From the NCBI GenBank assembly GCA_964385465.1, contig CAYLPJ010000029.1, positions 11,617 through 75,616 of the forward strand: 64,000 bases of DNA, given 5' to 3'. Of the stretch, positions 17,689-26,856 are shown in pieces. This DNA comes from CAYLPJ01 sp964385465 (GTDB lineage: Bacteria > Planctomycetota > Phycisphaerae > SM23-33). The position numbers were made by a program, and so were the translations under genes. How positions within the stretch are numbered: position 1 is the stretch's first letter; the number at the start of each line of letters is the position of its first letter. Under the pieces are notes generated by a model that worked only from the letters and a program-made list of their open reading frames with translations, made no database searches and was not told the DNA's origin.

Positions 17689-18744
17689 TCAGCTTTCGAC
17701 GCCGGCGGCCGCGGGGGCCTGGTCGTAGTCCTCGGCGCGGGGCTCCTTGACGGCGTCGATGAGCATGTCCACGACGTTGTCGGGCGAGACACCCTCGGCG
17801 TCGGCGTTGAAGTTCGTGAAAATGCGGTGCCGCAGCACCGGGTGGGCGACGGCGCGGACGTCTTCGGCGGCGACGTTGAACCGCCCGTGCAGCAGCGCCC
17901 GGCTCTTGGCGCCCAGGACGAGGTACTGGGCCGCGCGAGGCCCGGCGCCCCAGGTGAGGTAGTTCTTGACGAACTCCGGTGCCGTGCCGTCGCCCGGGCG
18001 CGTCGCCCGGGTCAGATTCACCGCGTAGTCCACCACGTGCTGGCTGACGGGGATCTTCCGGACGATCCGCTGGAGGGCGAGGATGTCCTCGGCGCCGAGG
18101 ACGCTCTCGGGCTCGGCGTTGACGTCGGTGGTGGTGGACTTGACGATCAGTCGCTCCTCGTCGAGGGAGGGGTAGTCGACCATGACCATGAACATGAAGC
18201 GGTCGAGCTGGGCCTCGGGCAGGGGGTAGGTGCCCTCCTGCTCGATGGGGTTCTGGGTGGCCAGCACGAAGAAGGGCAGGTCCAGGTCGTAGCTGTCGCC
18301 GCCGGCGGAGATGTGGTACTCCTGCATGGCCTGGAGCAGGGCGGCCTGGGTCTTCGGCGGCGTGCGGTTGATCTCGTCGGCGAGGATGATGTTGGCGAAG
18401 ATCGGCCCCTTGACGAACCGGAACGCCCGCCGCCCGGTCGTCAGGTCTTCCTCGATCACCTCCGTGCCGGTGATGTCCGAGGGCATCAGGTCCGGCGTGA
18501 ACTGGATGCGGTTGAAGTCGAGCTTCAGCACCTTGGCCAGCATGGAGATCATCAGCGTCTTGGCCAGGCCCGGCACGCCGACCAGCAGGCAGTGGCCCCG
18601 GCTGAGCATCGCCTGCATCAGAAGCTCGATCACGGCGTCCTGGCCGATGACGACCTTGTGCAGCTCGGCCAGCATCTTCGCCTTGGCCTTGTTGAGGTTC
18701 TCGATGATCCGAACGTCCGCCGGACGCTTCTGGCCTTCCGTCAT
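17689..18744 (-). CDS. MoxR-family AAA+ ATPase
   Basis: 351 residues, standard MoxR size. Walker A GVPGLAKT is at residues 56-63, Walker B LADEINR at 121-127, sensor FFVLATQNPIEQEGTYPLPEAQLDRF follows in the family pattern, and the C-terminal lid domain is complete. MoxR ATPases act as chaperones on VWA-domain partners. The usual DUF58/BatA/VWA neighbours are absent here; VWA proteins are encoded instead at 30772 and 44039. A 16-base palindrome lies 12 bases upstream of the start. Confidence 0.93.
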   Translation of the reverse strand: MTEGQKRPADVRIIENLNKAKAKMLAELHKVVIGQDAVIELLMQAMLSRGHCLLVGVPGLAKTLMISMLAKVLKLDFNRIQFTPDLMPSDITGTEVIEEDLTTGRRAFRFVKGPIFANIILADEINRTPPKTQAALLQAMQEYHISAGGDSYDLDLPFFVLATQNPIEQEGTYPLPEAQLDRFMFMVMVDYPSLDEERLIVKSTTTDVNAEPESVLGAEDILALQRIVRKIPVSQHVVDYAVNLTRATRPGDGTAPEFVKNYLTWGAGPRAAQYLVLGAKSRALLHGRFNVAAEDVRAVAHPVLRHRIFTNFNADAEGVSPDNVVDMLIDAVKEPRAEDYDQAPAAAGVES

Positions 18745-18755
18745 GCCCTGATCTC

Positions 18756-18771
18756 CTTTGCCCGGGCAAAG
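18756..18771. promoter_or_regulatory. Perfect 16-base palindrome upstream of moxR
   Basis: CTTTGCCCGGGCAAAG reads the same on both strands. It lies 12 bases before the moxR ATG, in the leader, and could be an operator or a transcript hairpin. Confidence 0.4.
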
Positions 18772-18875
18772 CCCGGCCGCACCGCGATACCGCTACCGTA
18801 CTTCAACACCGCCACGTTCTCCAGGTTGCCCCGGCTTGGCTCGGGGCCCCGCCGCGCCGGCAAGTTTGCGCCCCC

Positions 18876-18905
18876 TTGGCCGTTCCGGGCGTCCCGCGGT
18901 AGAAT
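18876..18905 (+). promoter_or_regulatory. Putative sigma70-like promoter for the Uma2 gene
   Basis: TTGGCC at 18876-18881, an 18-base spacer, TAGAAT at 18900-18905; 37 bases before the ATG at 18943. Confidence 0.5.
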
Positions 18906-18942
18906 AGGCAAGGGACGAGTCCAGCGCGCAAGGGCGATAACC

Positions 18943-19482
18943 ATGACGACGACCAACGCGATCACGGCCGAGCAGTTGTTCCAGATGGACCTCGACGCGC
19001 CGTGCGAGCTTCTGCGGGGAGAACTGCGGATGATGACACCGGCGGGCGGGTTGCATGGGCGGATCGCGGGCAACGCGTACTTCGCCCTTCGGACGCATGT
19101 CGAGCAGCACGGCGCAGGCGTTCTGTATGCCGCCGAGACCGGTTTCGTGCTGGCACGCGAGCCGGATACCGTTCGCGCGCCGGACGTGGCCTGGCTGTCC
19201 GCCGAACGGGGGGGCGAGGAAACCCCCGCGTTCATCGAGGGCCCGCCCGACCTGGCCGTCGAGGTCGTCTCGCCGAGGGATTCCCGGGCGAAGGTTACCG
19301 AGAAGGCCAAGGACTGGCTCGATGCGGGGACGCGGCTGCTCTGGGTGGTCTGGCCGAAGACGCGGACGGTGTCCGTCCACGAGCCCGGCCGGGACGTCCG
19401 CACGCTTGGCGAAGGGGACATCCTCGACGCCGGCGACCTCCTGCCCGACTTTCAGTGCCCGGTCGAGCGACTTTTCGCCTGA
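18943..19482 (+). CDS. Uma2-family (DUF820) PD-(D/E)XK endonuclease-like protein
   Basis: 179 residues. The family pattern is clear: ELLRGELRMM near the N-terminus, VRAPDVAWLS with the catalytic Asp, DLAVEVVSP with the Glu, and KVTEKAKDWLDAG with the lysine region, followed by LLWVVWPKTRTVSVH. Uma2 genes are numerous in planctomycetes and cyanobacteria; their biological role is unsettled despite the nuclease fold. It has its own promoter and no operon partner. Confidence 0.9.
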   Translation: MTTTNAITAEQLFQMDLDAPCELLRGELRMMTPAGGLHGRIAGNAYFALRTHVEQHGAGVLYAAETGFVLAREPDTVRAPDVAWLSAERGGEETPAFIEGPPDLAVEVVSPRDSRAKVTEKAKDWLDAGTRLLWVVWPKTRTVSVHEPGRDVRTLGEGDILDAGDLLPDFQCPVERLFA

Positions 19483-19502
19483 CCGCCAGGTGCGGGCGCG
19501 GG

Positions 19503-20750
19503 TCAGCCGGCGGGCGTGACGGGGGCCGGCTCGGGTTGCGGCTCGGGCGTGGCGGGTTCCTGTTGATCGCCGGCACCGAGCTTGCCTTCGACGAGGCCCG
19601 TGGGAAGCATGCCGTCCCAGAAGGTCTCGACGGCCTCGGCGAGGCGGGCGTCGTTCTTGGCGACGGCGGCGTCGAGGGCGGCCTCGAGGGCCTTGGTGGT
19701 GGCGGCGACGTCGCGGTTCTTGCTGAACCATCGGAAGTAGGCGAGCATGAGTTGGGCTTCGCCGTCGCCCGGTTGCGTTCCGACATGGTCCTCGAGGTTG
19801 ACCAGGTGCTTGGCGTAGAGGGCTTCGTCGCCGTAGAAGCCGCGGGGGCGGAGGTTGGTCAGCGGCAGCTCGGGCATGAACCGCAGGGTCTGCTGGAGGA
19901 AGTAGGCGCCCTTGGCGTAGGTGTACCTCGATAGGGCGAACTGCGCGTGGGCCAGGCAGAGGAAGCTCTCGGGATCCTGGTCGCCGAGATCGTTGGCGAT
20001 CTGGAAGTCCGCGTAGGCGCTGCGGAAGTCGCCGGCGCGGAACGACGCGTCCCCCCGCTGCATGAACTCGCGGTAGCGGCTGGGCGTCTTGGGGACCAGC
20101 GAGGTGATCGGCTTGCTCCGGTCGGCCAGCAACGACGCCGACGCCGCCTCCAGGGCCTGGACGTACGCCCGCGCCGCGCCGAAGGCCGTGTCGTCCTGCC
20201 GCAGCAGCGCCGACCCCACGCCCGGACCGCTGATTTCCTCCAGCAGGCTGGCGGCCTCGGTGGTCAGTTTCGCCCCGGCCCTCGCCGCCGCGAGGGTTGC
20301 CGGCGTCGCCTCCGGGCCGGCGATGAGTTGCCCGCCGGTCAGGCTGCGGCTGCTCCTGCCCGTCGGCCGCACGCTCGGAGACGAACGGCGGATCGAGTGG
20401 GAGCCGCGGCTGCTGTTGGTGTCCGAGAGCAGGTTGCCCCGGACCTGTCGAGCGTGGCGGCCCACGGCCGAGGAAAGGTTCGGGCGGGAGACCGTCAGGT
20501 TCGAGCGGGAGACACTGCTTCGCAGGACGTTGCCCCCGCCCAGCGCGCCGCCGCCCGAGGAGATGCCGCCGAGGCCGTAGGAGTACGACCGGAAGGTCCC
20601 GGTGCTGCCCTGACCTACCCGGGACAGGCTGCCGGGACTGCTGACCTGGACGCGGTTGCGGCTCTGGGCCGGCAGGGGTCCCGCCGCGACGGCCAGGCAC
20701 ACCCCCAGAACCGCCACCCGCGTCGCCGTGTGATATCGCCGTGGAATCAT
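19503..20750 (-). CDS. Secreted TPR-like protein with Ser-rich N-terminal region
   Basis: 415 residues. A signal peptide (RVAVLGVCLAVAAGPLPAQ) is followed by about 110 residues rich in Ser, Arg and Gly (SYGLGGISSGGGALGGGN) that look disordered. A helical region resembling tetratricopeptide repeats follows (FMQRGDASFRAGDFRSAYADF and ESFLCLAHAQFALSRY), then a C-terminal tail rich in Pro and Glu. No catalytic motif. It is divergent from the membrane protein at 20934. Function unknown. Confidence 0.75.
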   Translation of the reverse strand: MIPRRYHTATRVAVLGVCLAVAAGPLPAQSRNRVQVSSPGSLSRVGQGSTGTFRSYSYGLGGISSGGGALGGGNVLRSSVSRSNLTVSRPNLSSAVGRHARQVRGNLLSDTNSSRGSHSIRRSSPSVRPTGRSSRSLTGGQLIAGPEATPATLAAARAGAKLTTEAASLLEEISGPGVGSALLRQDDTAFGAARAYVQALEAASASLLADRSKPITSLVPKTPSRYREFMQRGDASFRAGDFRSAYADFQIANDLGDQDPESFLCLAHAQFALSRYTYAKGAYFLQQTLRFMPELPLTNLRPRGFYGDEALYAKHLVNLEDHVGTQPGDGEAQLMLAYFRWFSKNRDVAATTKALEAALDAAVAKNDARLAEAVETFWDGMLPTGLVEGKLGAGDQQEPATPEPQPEPAPVTPAG

Positions 20751-20813
20751 GGTCGTCCTCCCCGCCCGCGCGGCCTCGATCCGGCCGCGCCGTAATGTTT
20801 CTTTTCCTTATGT

Positions 20814-20842
20814 ATTATACGCCGCGGACCGCCGGATGTCTC
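20814..20842 (-). promoter_or_regulatory. Putative promoter for the TPR gene
   Basis: On the minus strand GAGACA (20842-20837), a 17-base spacer, and a perfect TATAAT (20819-20814), in a short AT-rich stretch 64 bases before the ATG at 20750. Confidence 0.55.
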
Positions 20843-20861
20843 GCCGCAGATCGGCGGGGTG

Positions 20862-20891
20862 TTGCCCGCCGGCCGTGCTGCCCGGTACCGT
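20862..20891 (+). promoter_or_regulatory. Putative promoter for the DUF2723-like gene
   Basis: TTGCCC at 20862-20867, an 18-base spacer, TACCGT at 20886-20891; 42 bases before the ATG at 20934. Confidence 0.35.
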
Positions 20892-20933
20892 ATGCCGGGC
20901 GCCGCTGCCCACGGACCTTCGGAGACGCTCGCC

Positions 20934-22481
20934 ATGGACGCCGATATCTTTGACGCATCGAGGCCGCCGGGGTTCCGCCGCCGACGCGGGGTTGGGCTGT
21001 ACCTCGGCGTGTTCGCCGCCTTCCTGCTGCTCTACGCGCTGACGACCCAGCACGGGCCGGCATGGCAGGACAGCGGCATCTTCCAGAACCGAATCCGCCG
21101 ATTCGACCTTACCGGGCAGATGGGCCTGGCGCTCGCCCACCCGCTGCTGATCCTGCTGGGCAAGGCCTTCAGCGCCCTGCCCTTCGGGGGGCTGGCATGG
21201 CGGATGAACCTCGTCTCCGCCGTCTGCGGCGCCCTCGCCGTCGCCAACGTCGCCCTGCTGGTCCGGCGCCTGGAGCCCCGGCGCCCCGCGGCCGCGTGGT
21301 TCGCAGCCGGGGCGCTCGGCCTGGCGCACACGCCGTGGTGGCTTTCGACGATCTGCGAGAGCCAGATGGTCCACGCCGCGGTGTTCACCGCCGAACTGCA
21401 CGTACTGCTGAGCCTGCTCCGCGCCCCCCGTCCGGGCTGGGCGCTGCTGCTGGGAGTGGCCAACGGCCTGGCGCTGACGGCGCACAACCTGGCGCTGCTG
21501 GCGCTGCCGGTCTACGTCCTGACGGTGGGCGTGCTGTGCGTGCGCGGCCGGATTGCGTGGTCGGCGCCGGCGCTGCTGGCGGTCGGCTGGGCGGTGGGGG
21601 GCTCGGGGCTGCTGGCGCTGGTGGCCCGCGAGGCCCGCGCCGAGGGGCTCGGGCCGGCGGTGGCGTCGGCGTTGTTCGGGCGGCGATGGCGGGCGGACGT
21701 GCTGGGCGGCTCGGGGCGGGCGGTCGCGATGGGGCTCGGCTACGTCGCGTACAACCTGCCCAATCTCGTCCTCCCGCTGGCCGCGGCGGGGCTGGTCGGC
21801 CTGTGGCGAAGGCAGCGGGGCGCCGGCGTCGCACTGACCGCGTTGGGCGGCGTCGCGCTGCTCTTCGCCGTCCGCTACACCGTGGCCGACCAGTTCATGT
21901 TCTTCGGCCCCTTCTACGCCGTCGCCGCCGTGCTGGGCGGGCTCGGCTTCGCCGCGGCCGAGCGGCGCGGCGGGGGCCTGCCCTCGGCCGCCCTGGCCGC
22001 GCTGCTGCTGGGCCCGACGCTCTACGCCGTCATGCCCCCGGTGGCCCGGATGGCGTCGCTGCCCGTGCCCGGCCGAAAGGACCTGCCCTTCCGCGACCCG
22101 GCGCGGTACTGGCTGAGCCCGTGGAAGGGGCGTGAGGACTCGGCCGAGCGGTTCGCCCGCGCGGCGCTGGCGGAGGTTCCCGGCGGCGCGACGATCGTCG
22201 CCGACAGCAGCAGCGGCCCGCCGCTGGCGTGGGTTCGGGAGGTCGAGGACGTGGCCCCGTCGGTTCGCGTTCTTGTCCACCCCTCGCCGGGGGAATTGCC
22301 CCCGGGCACGCCGGACGTGTTCGCCGTGTCCGACAGGCCCGGCTACCGCCCGGACTGGCTGGCCAAGGCCGCCCGCCTCGAGCGCCCCGAGGGCGCCCTG
22401 CTGCATCGCGTGATCTGGCGGGATGCGGCGGACCGGGCCGGCGGAACCGCGGCGTCGCCTTCGGGCGCGCCGGAGAAATAG
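20934..22481 (+). CDS. Polytopic membrane protein, DUF2723/glycosyltransferase-C-like
   Basis: 515 residues from the ATG at 20934, preceded by GGAGA; an upstream start would add 25 residues. About ten hydrophobic helices lie between residues 18 and 370. The first loop LTTQHGPAWQDSGIFQNRIRR contains the QDSG acidic motif seen in DUF2723/PMT-like transferases, which take sugar from a lipid carrier. The C-terminal 130 residues are soluble. Expected location is the inner membrane, and a transferase role is inferred from this resemblance only. Confidence 0.72.
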   Translation: MDADIFDASRPPGFRRRRGVGLYLGVFAAFLLLYALTTQHGPAWQDSGIFQNRIRRFDLTGQMGLALAHPLLILLGKAFSALPFGGLAWRMNLVSAVCGALAVANVALLVRRLEPRRPAAAWFAAGALGLAHTPWWLSTICESQMVHAAVFTAELHVLLSLLRAPRPGWALLLGVANGLALTAHNLALLALPVYVLTVGVLCVRGRIAWSAPALLAVGWAVGGSGLLALVAREARAEGLGPAVASALFGRRWRADVLGGSGRAVAMGLGYVAYNLPNLVLPLAAAGLVGLWRRQRGAGVALTALGGVALLFAVRYTVADQFMFFGPFYAVAAVLGGLGFAAAERRGGGLPSAALAALLLGPTLYAVMPPVARMASLPVPGRKDLPFRDPARYWLSPWKGREDSAERFARAALAEVPGGATIVADSSSGPPLAWVREVEDVAPSVRVLVHPSPGELPPGTPDVFAVSDRPGYRPDWLAKAARLERPEGALLHRVIWRDAADRAGGTAASPSGAPEK

Positions 22482-22550
22482 ACCGTCCCCCGCGGGCCGA
22501 CGTCGCGGGTCGGTCGGCCCGTCGCCCCCCCGTGGTTCAGCTCAACCGTC

Positions 22551-23018
22551 CTACCGCCTGCGTCGGCGGCGGAGCAGGACGCCGACCCCGCCGAGAGCCA
22601 GCAGCCCCGCGGTGATCGGCTCGGGGACGATGATCGAGTAGAAGTTCGAGTCGGACATCGGGTTGGCCCCGAAGATGTACGTGTCCGGCTGGTAGACCAC
22701 GCCGTCGGACCACAGGTTCTGGGTCGGGCCGTTGTCCTTGTCGGTATTGAACGTGCGGACGTACTCGGCGCCTTCCAGAAGGGCCGGGACCGAACCGATG
22801 ACGTACTCCCGGTCGGAGAAGTAGTAGTTGTCGGCCGTCAGCCCGCCGGCCTGCGTGGCCAGCGGGTCGGTGTTGGCGTCGAACACTCCGATCGGTGCGC
22901 GGTTGCCCGACTGCCCGTTCTCCCGATCGACCGAAAGGATGATGTCCGCCCGGGCCGCGCCGACCGCGCAGAACACAATGACCGCCGCCGTGAGAAAACC
23001 CCTCGCGTTCGTCTTCAT
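22551..23018 (-). CDS. PEP-CTERM sorting-signal protein
   Basis: 155 residues. The signal peptide ends near GAARAD. The C-terminus IVPEPITAGLLALGGVGVLLRRRRRR is a complete PEP-CTERM signal in three parts: PEP, hydrophobic helix and arginine cluster. Family knowledge: an exosortase recognises this and cuts or anchors the protein in the envelope. The middle part (DIILSVDRENGQSGNRA and TADNYYFSDREYVIG) matches no domain I know. GGAGG six bases upstream supports the ATG at 23018. No exosortase gene is in the window. Confidence 0.85.
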   Translation of the reverse strand: MKTNARGFLTAAVIVFCAVGAARADIILSVDRENGQSGNRAPIGVFDANTDPLATQAGGLTADNYYFSDREYVIGSVPALLEGAEYVRTFNTDKDNGPTQNLWSDGVVYQPDTYIFGANPMSDSNFYSIIVPEPITAGLLALGGVGVLLRRRRRR

Positions 23019-23204
23019 CACGTGCCTCCTGACATGCCGTGTCGCCCGGCTCCCGGTCAGCGTCCCTCTGCCCCGTTGTTCAGATTCTGTAAAGACCATT
23101 CCCGCCGCCTCTTGCCTTCATTTGGGGCCGCTGCGGGGGCCGCCGGTCGCGCCGGGCCTGGTAGAGAACGGGCCCGGCCGCTTCGGGTTTGAGGTGATGG
23201 GGCG

Positions 23205-23210
23205 TACAAT
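23205..23210 (+). promoter_or_regulatory. Possible -10 element before the second propeller gene
   Basis: TACAAT, 35 bases before the ATG at 23246; the matching -35 (TTCGGG at 23182) is weak. Confidence 0.25.
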
Positions 23211-23245
23211 CGGTCCCGCACGCCGCGGACACGCCAGGAGAAGCC

Positions 23246-26200
23246 ATGAAGACCGTCAGCACTGCCCGCCTTTTCGCCACGTGGTTGGCTTGCACGGCCG
23301 CCGCCGCGGGCGCGGCCCCGGCCGCGAAACCGGACGCCAACGCCATCGCCGACGCCGTGCTGGGCGGGGCCGGCCTGCGCGTGGGGCTCTGCGAGATGCC
23401 CCGCGTCGGCGACGGGCGCCTCGCCGTCGCGCTCGTCCGCCGCGGGGCCGGGATGGTCCACGGCCTCGCCGGCGACGCCGCCTCGCTCGCTGCCGCCGGC
23501 GCCGAGGCCCGGCGGGCCGGGATGCTCGGCGTTCGCCTGATGGTCGAGCCCGGCCGGGCCGACGCGCTGCCGCTGGCGGACTGGCTGGCCGACCTCGTCG
23601 TCGTCGCCGACGCCACCGACGAGAACCTCCCCGCCCTCGACCCGGCGGAGATCGCCCGCGTACTCTCGCCGTATCGCGGTACGGCGGTGGTGGGCAATCC
23701 CGCCGGCGCCCGCGAAGGGCTGACCGCCGACGCCCTGCGAGCGTGGGCGGCGAAGCTCGGGGGGACAGTGAAGGTCTCCGCCGACGCAGCCGGGCTCTGG
23801 GCCGTCGTCCGCATGCCCGCCGTCGAGGGCATGGACGAGTGGACCCACTTCGAGCATAACGGCGGGAACAACCCCGTCTCGGCCGACACCGTCTTCGAGC
23901 TCCCCTGCGAGATCCAGTATGTCACCCCGCCGTTCGTCTCGGCCGGGGGCAGCAGCCGCTTCGCCGGCGGGCGGATGTTCGAGATGCAGGGCCAGCAGCA
24001 CAAGCACGGGCCCACCGTGTCCGTCAAGGGCACCATCTGGTGCCGCAACGCCTACAACGGGCAGGTCCTCTGGTCCATGCCCCTGCCCGCCCACGTCGAC
24101 GCCAAGCACCTCACCGCCGTGGCCACCGACGAGGCGTTTTACCTGCCCGACGACGCCAACTGCGCCGTATGCGTCCTCGACCCCGAGACCGGGCGGTTGC
24201 GGCGGACGATCCCCCTCGGCGACGACGGCGAGCAGGTCAAGTGGTTCGCCGTCGACAAAGGACGCCTCGTCGCGCTGATCGGCAAGCTCACCCCCGCCTT
24301 CCCCGAGGACCTGACCTACCACGGCCGGGAGAGCAACCGCCGCAGCGCCGCCGTCCGCAGCGGCAAAATGGACCACGGCCTGCGGGTCTGCGCGGCCGAC
24401 GTCTCGGGCGGGCGGGTGCTTTGGAACCACGCCGTCGCCCCGGACCGCATCGACCCCCGCGCCGTGGCGGCGTGGGACGGGAAGGTGGCGTTCCTGGTCG
24501 AGTCGGCCGAGAGCGGCTTCCCCGCCGAACGGGGCAAGGGTGGGGATTCGGTGGAGACGGTTCGCGGCCTGCGGATTGTCTGCCTGGACGCCGCCTCCGG
24601 CAGCACGGTCTGGGTCAACCGCGACAAGCGCCTCGGGCGGCTGGAGCGGAAGTACCGGTTCATCTTCGGCCGGGAGTACTACCCGGGCATGATCGCCTGC
24701 GGCGAGGGCGTCCGGCTGCGGCTGACGGGCATCTACGACAACGACATCTTCTTCCTGGACGCCTCTTCGGGTGCGACGCGTTGGGTGCTTGTGGACGACG
24801 ACAAGAAGCGCGGCGACGTGCCGAGGTCGTTCGCGGGGTTCATTCGCGACGGGAAGTACTACCAGTGGGGCATCTTCGACGCGGCGACGGGCGAGCAGCT
24901 CAAGGAGCATCGCGAGATCGCCTGGGACGGCGGCTGCGGCGTACGGACGTGGGCCCCGGCGGGGATCTTCGGCAACGGCAACCGCGGGTCGGTCGGCCTG
25001 AGCGTCAAGAGCGACTGCCACATGGGCTCGTTCGTCGCCGGCGGGCTGCTGCATGTGCCCCGCGGCTGGTGCCACTGCAACGGCGTCTGGCGGGGGACCT
25101 TTGCGTTCTGCCCCCGCGGCGATCGGGCCGTCCACGGCGCCCTGCCCGCCGGCGAGCGGCTGGAGGCCGGCGAGGTCGAGCCCCACCCGATGCAGCTTAC
25201 CGAGGCCGACTGGCCCGTCTACCGCCACGACAACCGCCGCACCGCCGGTTCACCTGTGACCGTTGCCGCCGAAGCGGAGGTGCTGTGGCGCCACACGCCG
25301 GCGACGCCGTACGAGTACGTCCGCCGCCACGACCGCTACGCCATGTGCCGCCAGGACCAGCCCACCGAGCCGGTCGCCGCCGGCGGGCTGGTCTTCCTCG
25401 GCGGCTCCGACGGGAAGGTCTTCGCGCTCGATGCCGCCACGGGCCAGCCCGCCTGGACCTACCGCGCCGCCGGACGGGTGTATGCACCGCCGACCGTCGC
25501 CGGCGGGTGCGTCTACGTCGGCGCCGCCGACGGGACCGTCACCTGCCTCGACGCCCGCACGGGCGGGCTCGTCTGGCGGTTTCGGGCCGCGCCCCACGAG
25601 CGGCGCATCTTCCGCGCCGGGCATCTCGTCAGCCGCTGGCCCGTACTCGGCGGCGTGCTCGTCCACGACGGCGCCGCGCACTTCGTCGCCGGCCTGGCCA
25701 GCATCCAGGGCGTGCACGTCTACGCGCTCGATGCCCGCACCGGGGAGGTGCGGTGGCACAACGGGACCGCCGGGGAGGCCGACGGCGCGCTGATGCCCGC
25801 GATCAGCCCCGCCGGGTTCCTGACCGTCCATGGCCGCACGCTGTACCTCAAGCCCCGCGGCGGGCTGGAGGCCCGGTTCGACCTGGCCACCGGGCGCCGC
25901 CTGCCTCTGCCCGACTACCCCCGTCGCGAGGGGCGGATGCGGTGGTCGGCCCTGGGCAACCGCGGGCGGGAGATCGCCGTCCTCGGCGACGGCTTCATCC
26001 TCACCGGCGGGCGGAGCTTCGAGCACGAGTTGAACCAGCGCGAGGGCGACCGCGGCTACCCGTCGTTCCAGCTCAAACGGTTCGACGAGGACGGGCGGCT
26101 TCTCCACCGCGCGAAGGTGCGGCTGGCGGGCGAATCCATTGTCCCGCCGGCGTGGGACGCCAAGGGCATGGCCGTCGTGCCCGGCGGGTTCGGGCGGTAC

Positions 26201-26794
26201 ACCGTCAACGGCAAACGGGTTCAGAGCCCCCGGCCGCGCGGCACGCAGGGGCTGCTGATGATCGACACCCCCGCCGTGCTCGCCCTCGCCGAGCAGGCCG
26301 TCCGGAAGGCCCGGGATTTCGGCAAGGACAGGGCGTCGCACTACAGCCCGTGCATGGTCGTGGCGCTCAACGGCCAGGTCGGCGGGCGGCGGGGCGGCGT
26401 CGTCAACAACTACCCCGAGATGTACCAGGGGCTCGACGGCTTTCGCTGGCGGTTCGAGGAGCCCTGGATCCAGGTCAACGCCGTCGCCCTGGCCGCCAAC
26501 GCCGTGGTGTTCACCCGCGGCCACCAGGCGACCGACGACCGCGGCCGGCTGACGAACGCCTACGACCGCTGGACCGTTGCCGCCGCCGACCGCGGGACCG
26601 GCAAGCTGCTCTGGGAGCACCCCCTCCCGGCCGAGCCGGCCCTCAACGCCCTCTGCCTCGACCGCCACGGCCGGGCCGTCGTCACCTGCCGCGACGGCTC
26701 GGCAGTCTGCGTGGGCGGGGAGAATGTCAAGAGCGGGAGACAGCAAAGGCCGGGCTCGACCGCCGGGGACCACATGGCGCGCCCGACCCGATGA
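23246..26794 (+). CDS. Secreted fusion: methyltransferase-fold-like domain + PQQ-like beta-propeller (second copy)
   Basis: 1182 residues. A signal peptide covers residues 1-27. Residues about 32-190 correspond to the Rossmann-like domain of the 7197-10385 protein, but motif I is further degraded (GLCEMPRVGDGRLAVALV). The linker MDEWTHFEHNGGNNPVSAD (196-214) matches that protein's DRWTHFLRDASNNAVAAD. Propeller blades follow, for example VLDPETGRLRR, FFLDASSGATRWV, ALDAATGQPAWTYRA and CLDARTGGLVWRF. After the last blade (VTCRDGSAVCVGG) about 25 polar residues run up to the stop, which may be junction sequence from the R-M insertion just downstream. Probably envelope-located; ligand and role unknown. 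Confidence 0.85.
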   Translation: MKTVSTARLFATWLACTAAAAGAAPAAKPDANAIADAVLGGAGLRVGLCEMPRVGDGRLAVALVRRGAGMVHGLAGDAASLAAAGAEARRAGMLGVRLMVEPGRADALPLADWLADLVVVADATDENLPALDPAEIARVLSPYRGTAVVGNPAGAREGLTADALRAWAAKLGGTVKVSADAAGLWAVVRMPAVEGMDEWTHFEHNGGNNPVSADTVFELPCEIQYVTPPFVSAGGSSRFAGGRMFEMQGQQHKHGPTVSVKGTIWCRNAYNGQVLWSMPLPAHVDAKHLTAVATDEAFYLPDDANCAVCVLDPETGRLRRTIPLGDDGEQVKWFAVDKGRLVALIGKLTPAFPEDLTYHGRESNRRSAAVRSGKMDHGLRVCAADVSGGRVLWNHAVAPDRIDPRAVAAWDGKVAFLVESAESGFPAERGKGGDSVETVRGLRIVCLDAASGSTVWVNRDKRLGRLERKYRFIFGREYYPGMIACGEGVRLRLTGIYDNDIFFLDASSGATRWVLVDDDKKRGDVPRSFAGFIRDGKYYQWGIFDAATGEQLKEHREIAWDGGCGVRTWAPAGIFGNGNRGSVGLSVKSDCHMGSFVAGGLLHVPRGWCHCNGVWRGTFAFCPRGDRAVHGALPAGERLEAGEVEPHPMQLTEADWPVYRHDNRRTAGSPVTVAAEAEVLWRHTPATPYEYVRRHDRYAMCRQDQPTEPVAAGGLVFLGGSDGKVFALDAATGQPAWTYRAAGRVYAPPTVAGGCVYVGAADGTVTCLDARTGGLVWRFRAAPHERRIFRAGHLVSRWPVLGGVLVHDGAAHFVAGLASIQGVHVYALDARTGEVRWHNGTAGEADGALMPAISPAGFLTVHGRTLYLKPRGGLEARFDLATGRRLPLPDYPRREGRMRWSALGNRGREIAVLGDGFILTGGRSFEHELNQREGDRGYPSFQLKRFDEDGRLLHRAKVRLAGESIVPPAWDAKGMAVVPGGFGRYTVNGKRVQSPRPRGTQGLLMIDTPAVLALAEQAVRKARDFGKDRASHYSPCMVVALNGQVGGRRGGVVNNYPEMYQGLDGFRWRFEEPWIQVNAVALAANAVVFTRGHQATDDRGRLTNAYDRWTVAAADRGTGKLLWEHPLPAEPALNALCLDRHGRAVVTCRDGSAVCVGGENVKSGRQQRPGSTAGDHMARPTR

Positions 26795-26856
26795 CACGGC
26801 GCGCGGCCTCGTTGACTTCTCTCTTGCGAGCCAGTAAGAAGGATGCAGGTGGCATT

